DNA of 43,342 bases from Dehalococcoidia bacterium. GTDB lineage: Bacteria > Chloroflexota > Dehalococcoidia > GIF9 > UBA5629. This document shows, one piece after another, positions 39,633 through 43,342 of the stretch (position 1 is the stretch's first letter; every line of letters begins with the position of its first letter). The notes under the pieces were generated by a model that saw only the letters and a program-made list of their open reading frames with translations, was not told the DNA's origin and did no database searches. Location of the stretch: positions 1 to 43,342 of the forward strand of contig JAFGHL010000022.1 of NCBI GenBank assembly GCA_016930155.1. The letters are read 5' to 3'. A program made the translations under genes and the position numbers.

Positions 39633-40124
39633 ATGAAGAGATTATGGGCGCCGTGGCGAATGCAGTATATACTGGGAGGGCATAAAAGCGGTGGATGTAT
39701 ATTGTGCGATAAGCCGGCTGAAAAGAAAGATGAGAAGAATTATATACTCCACCGTGGGAAACATGGTTATATCATACTTAACGCTTATCCATATACGCCG
39801 GGCCATCTGATGGCCGCCCCTTACCGCCATATTGCGAATGTTACCGAGGCGAATGCCGGGGAAGCAAAAGAGCTCTTCGAGCTGATTCAACTCTGCGTGA
39901 AACTGCTGACACAGACCATCAAACCGGATGGTTTTAATATAGGGATGAACATCGGTAGAGTAGCGGGCGCCGGATTGGAAGGACATATTCACATGCATAT
40001 TGTGCCCAGGTGGAACGGAGACAATAACTATATGAGCGTGGTTGCAGACACCAGAGTTCTTTCCGAGGGGCTGGCGACAACATACAAGAAGCTTAAGGAA
40101 GGCCTATCGCAAATAGCTGCCTGA
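39633..40124 (+). CDS. HIT-family hydrolase / Ap4A phosphorylase-like
   Basis: MKRLWAPWRMQYI, CILCDKP, NAYPYTPGHLMAAPYRHI, LEGHIHMHIVPRWNGD. Confidence 0.94.
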   Translation: MKRLWAPWRMQYILGGHKSGGCILCDKPAEKKDEKNYILHRGKHGYIILNAYPYTPGHLMAAPYRHIANVTEANAGEAKELFELIQLCVKLLTQTIKPDGFNIGMNIGRVAGAGLEGHIHMHIVPRWNGDNNYMSVVADTRVLSEGLATTYKKLKEGLSQIAA

Positions 40125-40131
40125 GCCGGCC

Positions 40132-40800
40132 TTAGCTGAGCAGGATTTTTTCCAGGATTTTCTCGCTGTCCAGAGTAGTCAACGCGATAATACGATCATT
40201 CTCTTTAAAAACAGCTTCGGGGGAGGGAATCTTCGGACGTTCTCCTTCACGCATGATGAGTGCGATGGTGGTGTCCTGGGGCAGCTTTAGTTGGCCTATG
40301 GATTTGCCTACAGCCGGCGATTCTTTGGTGATCAGCAACTCCACGACCTCTTCCATATGTCCGCTCATTGTGAGCAGGTGTATCAGCGGATGTGCGGGTA
40401 TCTCCTGTTCCACATGCTCGAGGATCGTGTTGGTCACCGAGATAGTGGCATCTATGCCCAGTTTTCTGAATATGGCATCGTTGTTGGGATTATTGACCAG
40501 GGCTATGGTACGGGGCACATTAAAACGGTGTTTTGCCACCTGACAGGATACCAGGTTGTCTTCATCGTGGCTGGTCGTTGCAATCAGCACATCGGCCCGG
40601 CTGAGGCCGGCTTCATTCAAGACCACAGTTTCACAACCGTCGCCACGCATGCAGCAACTGCCCAGTTCATCCTCCAGCCTCTCGCATTTTCTCACGTCGC
40701 GTTCAATAATCAATAGCTCGTGGCCTTGATTAAGCAATGCTTTGCTGAGGTAATAACCGATATTGCCTCCGCCGACGATTACTATATAAAGAGATTTCAT
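40132..40800 (-). CDS. TrkA-family protein, RCK_N plus RCK_C
   Basis: MKSLYIVIVGGGNIGYYLSKALLNQGHELLIIERD; C-terminal ESPAVGKSIGQLKLPQDTTIALIMREGE....FKENDRIIALTT. Confidence 0.92.
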   Translation of the reverse strand: MKSLYIVIVGGGNIGYYLSKALLNQGHELLIIERDVRKCERLEDELGSCCMRGDGCETVVLNEAGLSRADVLIATTSHDEDNLVSCQVAKHRFNVPRTIALVNNPNNDAIFRKLGIDATISVTNTILEHVEQEIPAHPLIHLLTMSGHMEEVVELLITKESPAVGKSIGQLKLPQDTTIALIMREGERPKIPSPEAVFKENDRIIALTTLDSEKILEKILLS

Positions 40801-40805
40801 GGCGT

Positions 40806-41240
40806 TCAGACTTTCTCCAACCTGTTGAAAAGAAGGTCTGCAAAGACCTCTGTCGGGCTGATGGATTCCAGGCCGAGATGTTCGTAGATATCTTTGCGCA
40901 GGGGGTCGTATATACGGCAGATAACGCGTGGAACTTTAAAGACATGTTTGGCTATCTGTGCCGCCATGACGTTGCGGTTGTCGCCCTGTGTCAGTGCGAT
41001 GAAGGCGCTGGCATCCTCAATACCAGCCTTGCGCAGCATCTCTTCGTCGGTGCCGTTGCCGATAAGAGCTGTGCCGCTGAAAGTAGGGGGGAGCCTTCTG
41101 AAGCTGTATGCGTCAATATCGAGTACGGTTACCTTATGACCGGCTGCATCAAACATAGCCGCCAGTTTGCCGCCCACGCGGCCGCAACCCATTATGACAA
41201 TCGTCTTCCTGTTCTGTTTTAAGGCTTCCGTTCCCGGCAT
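40806..41240 (-). CDS. TrkA-N (RCK_N) only protein
   Basis: TIVIMGCGRVGGKLAAMFDAAGHKVTVLDID, ALIGNGTDEEMLRKAGIEDASAFIALTQGDNRNVMAAQIA; no RCK_C. Confidence 0.92.
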   Translation of the reverse strand: MPGTEALKQNRKTIVIMGCGRVGGKLAAMFDAAGHKVTVLDIDAYSFRRLPPTFSGTALIGNGTDEEMLRKAGIEDASAFIALTQGDNRNVMAAQIAKHVFKVPRVICRIYDPLRKDIYEHLGLESISPTEVFADLLFNRLEKV

Positions 41241-41644
41241 ATAAGTACTCGGCAGGGTGCCTCTTCGAGGACATGCGGTACTGCATTCCCCATTGTGAAA
41301 GAGCCAAACCTTTTTTTATAGGTTAAACCCATTACAATCAAATCAACGTTGTTTTGCCGGGCCACCTCGATAATTGCCGGCCCGACATCGCGTGCTTGTA
41401 TGATCTCTGTTTCGACATCGAAATCGTTATCCTGCGCATATTCTTCGGCCTCGAGAAGCACCTTCTCTGCCGCTTCAACATCAGGTTTAATTATAGCATC
41501 GATCGGTAAGCTCCGGTTAACTTCCAGGACGTAAACAATAAATATCTTGGCCTTGGATTTTTTACCGATTTTACAGGCCAGCTCCACTGCCACCTGATCC
41601 ACACCGTTTCCCCTGGCAGCTACTAAAATCCTGGCAAATTCCAT
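41219..41644 (-). CDS. Universal stress protein (UspA family)
   Basis: ARILVAARGNGVDQVAVELACKIGKKSKAKIFIVYVLEV, VARQNNVDLIVMGLTYKKRFGSFTMGNAVPHVLEEAPCRVLICR. Confidence 0.92.
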   Translation of the reverse strand: MEFARILVAARGNGVDQVAVELACKIGKKSKAKIFIVYVLEVNRSLPIDAIIKPDVEAAEKVLLEAEEYAQDNDFDVETEIIQARDVGPAIIEVARQNNVDLIVMGLTYKKRFGSFTMGNAVPHVLEEAPCRVLICRERKP

Positions 41645-41728
41645 CGAATTATTCTCAGTCCTGATTAATCATTAGTCTGTTGAACAGCTACCATTATAAT
41701 GTTGCAGTTGCTCTTAATCCAATCAGCA

Positions 41729-43264
41729 TCATTTTGCGGCCGCCGTGATCTTTCCATCGTTGCCGTTGGCATCTGGCTTTCTACGCTTGACGGTATACCA
41801 GTATACCACCAGCCCGATGGCTATCCAGGAAAATCCAACCCAGCGGCTATAAGGCTGCATCACAATTACCACGACCCAGATAGCCATGGTTCCCAGAAAA
41901 CCGAGGATTGCTGTCAGGGGTAAATCGCGGCCCATCACCGGTATATTTAAGCCCAGGCGAAAAGGCCGCTCGGCATAGGGCTGCTTGATGCGCAGAGCCA
42001 GAATCGAGGCATGAGCAATGGCAAAGGACATCATCGAGCCGAAGGCGTAAAGGCCACCCAGATTGGAGTACATGTCAGGGACAAAAAAGCCAGGCGCTTG
42101 CAAAAGAATTGCCAGTCCCGAGAAAAGGATAATAGATAAATAGGGGGTCTTGAACTTGGGGTGCACCTTGCCCATTATGGCTGGGACAAGTTTGAAGCGG
42201 CTGAGCGAGAATGCCAGCCTGGATATGCCCAGCAAACCCGCGTTGGTAGCTATGAGCAGGATGGTTGCCGCCAGTATCGCCACCAGCACCGGCAGAAACG
42301 CCTGAAGGCTGCTCAGCGCCCATGTGAATACGATTTGTTGTGCTTCCACGTTGAAAAGCTGGGTAGCAAGTTCAGTGGGATTCATGCCAAGGGACAGTTT
42401 ATTGGCTATCCCGGCGATGGGGTCCGTGGCCCAGTTGGTTGCCAGCTCGGTCGGGGTCATGGTGCTGAAAGCTGACACCGAGATACCTGCGTAGACCACC
42501 AGTACTACGATGGTTGTTATCAGGAGCGCCCTTGGACCGCGTACCTCGGGACGCTTGGTTTCCTCCGACATTTGAGATATCGTCTCTATACCGGTGAAGG
42601 CGATGGCGGCAATGGCTATGCCGAATAGGAAATCTTGAGGAGAGGGCCAGTAGTTCACAATTCTCTCCATAATAAGCTGAGGATTAAAGAAAAAAATCAG
42701 GGCCAGGGTAATTAAAATCGCTTGCACGGCCAGGTCCATAATGGCAAGCATAATATTCAATATGGATGATTCTTTGACACCGATAACATTGATCGTCATA
42801 AGAAACGCCACGACCATCATGGCGAACCCGGTCATCACGGCCGGAGATGTCTTAAGCGGGGCCCAGAAAAAGCCAAGGTATGATGGGATGGCGATTGCAG
42901 AGATGGATATTGTGACTATATACCCGAACATCAGGCCCCAGCCGGCCAGAAATCCTGCAAAATCGTTGAATCCATGCCGTGCGAAGCTGGCGGATCCGCC
43001 CGATTCGGGGTACATCGCTATTCCCTCGGCGTAGGACAGGGCGGTGAAGACAAAAATTATGCCGGCCAGGCCCAGTGCCATGGGCGTTGCGCCGGCGGCT
43101 GCCAGGACAACTATACCAAGAGCGTAATAGATGGAGGAGCCGACGTTGCCGTAGGCGATACTGAATAGATGTGTAGTGCGAAGGACCCGCCGCAGCGGTC
43201 TGATCTTCAGTCGTTGAGGGCGGACGAATTTGTCGCCCGGTTTAACCTGCCAGTTATTTTTCAC
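41729..43264 (-). CDS. APC-superfamily permease
   Basis: LFSIAYGNVGSSIYYALGIVVLAAAGATPMALGLAG, YAEGIAMYPESGGSASFARHGF, AIAAIAFTGIETISQMSEETKRPE; about 12 TM; GTG start. Confidence 0.92.
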   Translation of the reverse strand: MKNNWQVKPGDKFVRPQRLKIRPLRRVLRTTHLFSIAYGNVGSSIYYALGIVVLAAAGATPMALGLAGIIFVFTALSYAEGIAMYPESGGSASFARHGFNDFAGFLAGWGLMFGYIVTISISAIAIPSYLGFFWAPLKTSPAVMTGFAMMVVAFLMTINVIGVKESSILNIMLAIMDLAVQAILITLALIFFFNPQLIMERIVNYWPSPQDFLFGIAIAAIAFTGIETISQMSEETKRPEVRGPRALLITTIVVLVVYAGISVSAFSTMTPTELATNWATDPIAGIANKLSLGMNPTELATQLFNVEAQQIVFTWALSSLQAFLPVLVAILAATILLIATNAGLLGISRLAFSLSRFKLVPAIMGKVHPKFKTPYLSIILFSGLAILLQAPGFFVPDMYSNLGGLYAFGSMMSFAIAHASILALRIKQPYAERPFRLGLNIPVMGRDLPLTAILGFLGTMAIWVVVIVMQPYSRWVGFSWIAIGLVVYWYTVKRRKPDANGNDGKITAAAK

Positions 43265-43297
43265 TTTTTAGTTATGTTCAGGAACAACTGTTGGCAA

Positions 43298-43328
43298 ATT
43301 GTATTCTTGACCTATGTCATTGTCAAGA
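43298..43328 (-). promoter_or_regulatory. Sigma70-type promoter for the APC permease operon, with inverted repeat between -35 and -10
   Basis: Minus strand TTGACA (43326-43321) - 17 nt - TACAAT (43303-43298); TCTTGAC-10 nt-GTCAAGA at 43305-43328. Confidence 0.7.
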
Positions 43329-43342
43329 TACCGTACAACAGA

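Overview
This 43.3 kb window has compact, bacterial-type gene organisation. The gene content (bacterial Elp3, GH3 protein, HTH_45-like regulator, Mut7-C protein, tandem peptide-binding lipoproteins) suggests an anaerobic Chloroflexota / Dehalococcoidia-like genome; that taxonomy is inference only. From left to right it holds: the 3' part of secA; an acyl-CoA ligase; polX; a conserved hypothetical; valS; a TMEM175/DUF1211 protein; coaBC; coaX; a bifunctional NnrE/NnrD; a Mut7-C protein; a YhhQ-type transporter; corA; a LacD-like aldolase / pyruvate kinase / PfkB-kinase operon; MBL-fold and HAD proteins; a radical SAM protein; a six-gene peptide ABC transporter operon with two tandem binding lipoproteins; elp3; a methyltransferase; a large 7TM-GAF-GGDEF-HD-GYP protein; a GH3-family adenylating enzyme downstream of two small DNA-binding proteins; an operon of an HExxH protein, an MBL hydrolase and an unknown protein; a HIT protein; and an APC permease / UspA / TrkA / TrkA operon. 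I saw no rRNA, tRNA, CRISPR array, transposase or recognisable phage or defence system. The best leads are (i) the APC-UspA-RCK-RCK operon with a consensus promoter and an overlapping inverted repeat, (ii) the wHTH-RHH-GH3 locus with a TTGACA-17-TATATT promoter embedded in an inverted repeat, (iii) the HExxH/MBL/unknown operon, (iv) a methyltransferase that appears to start at ATT, (v) a family of intergenic palindromes, and (vi) a possibly structured leader in front of the peptide transporter operon.
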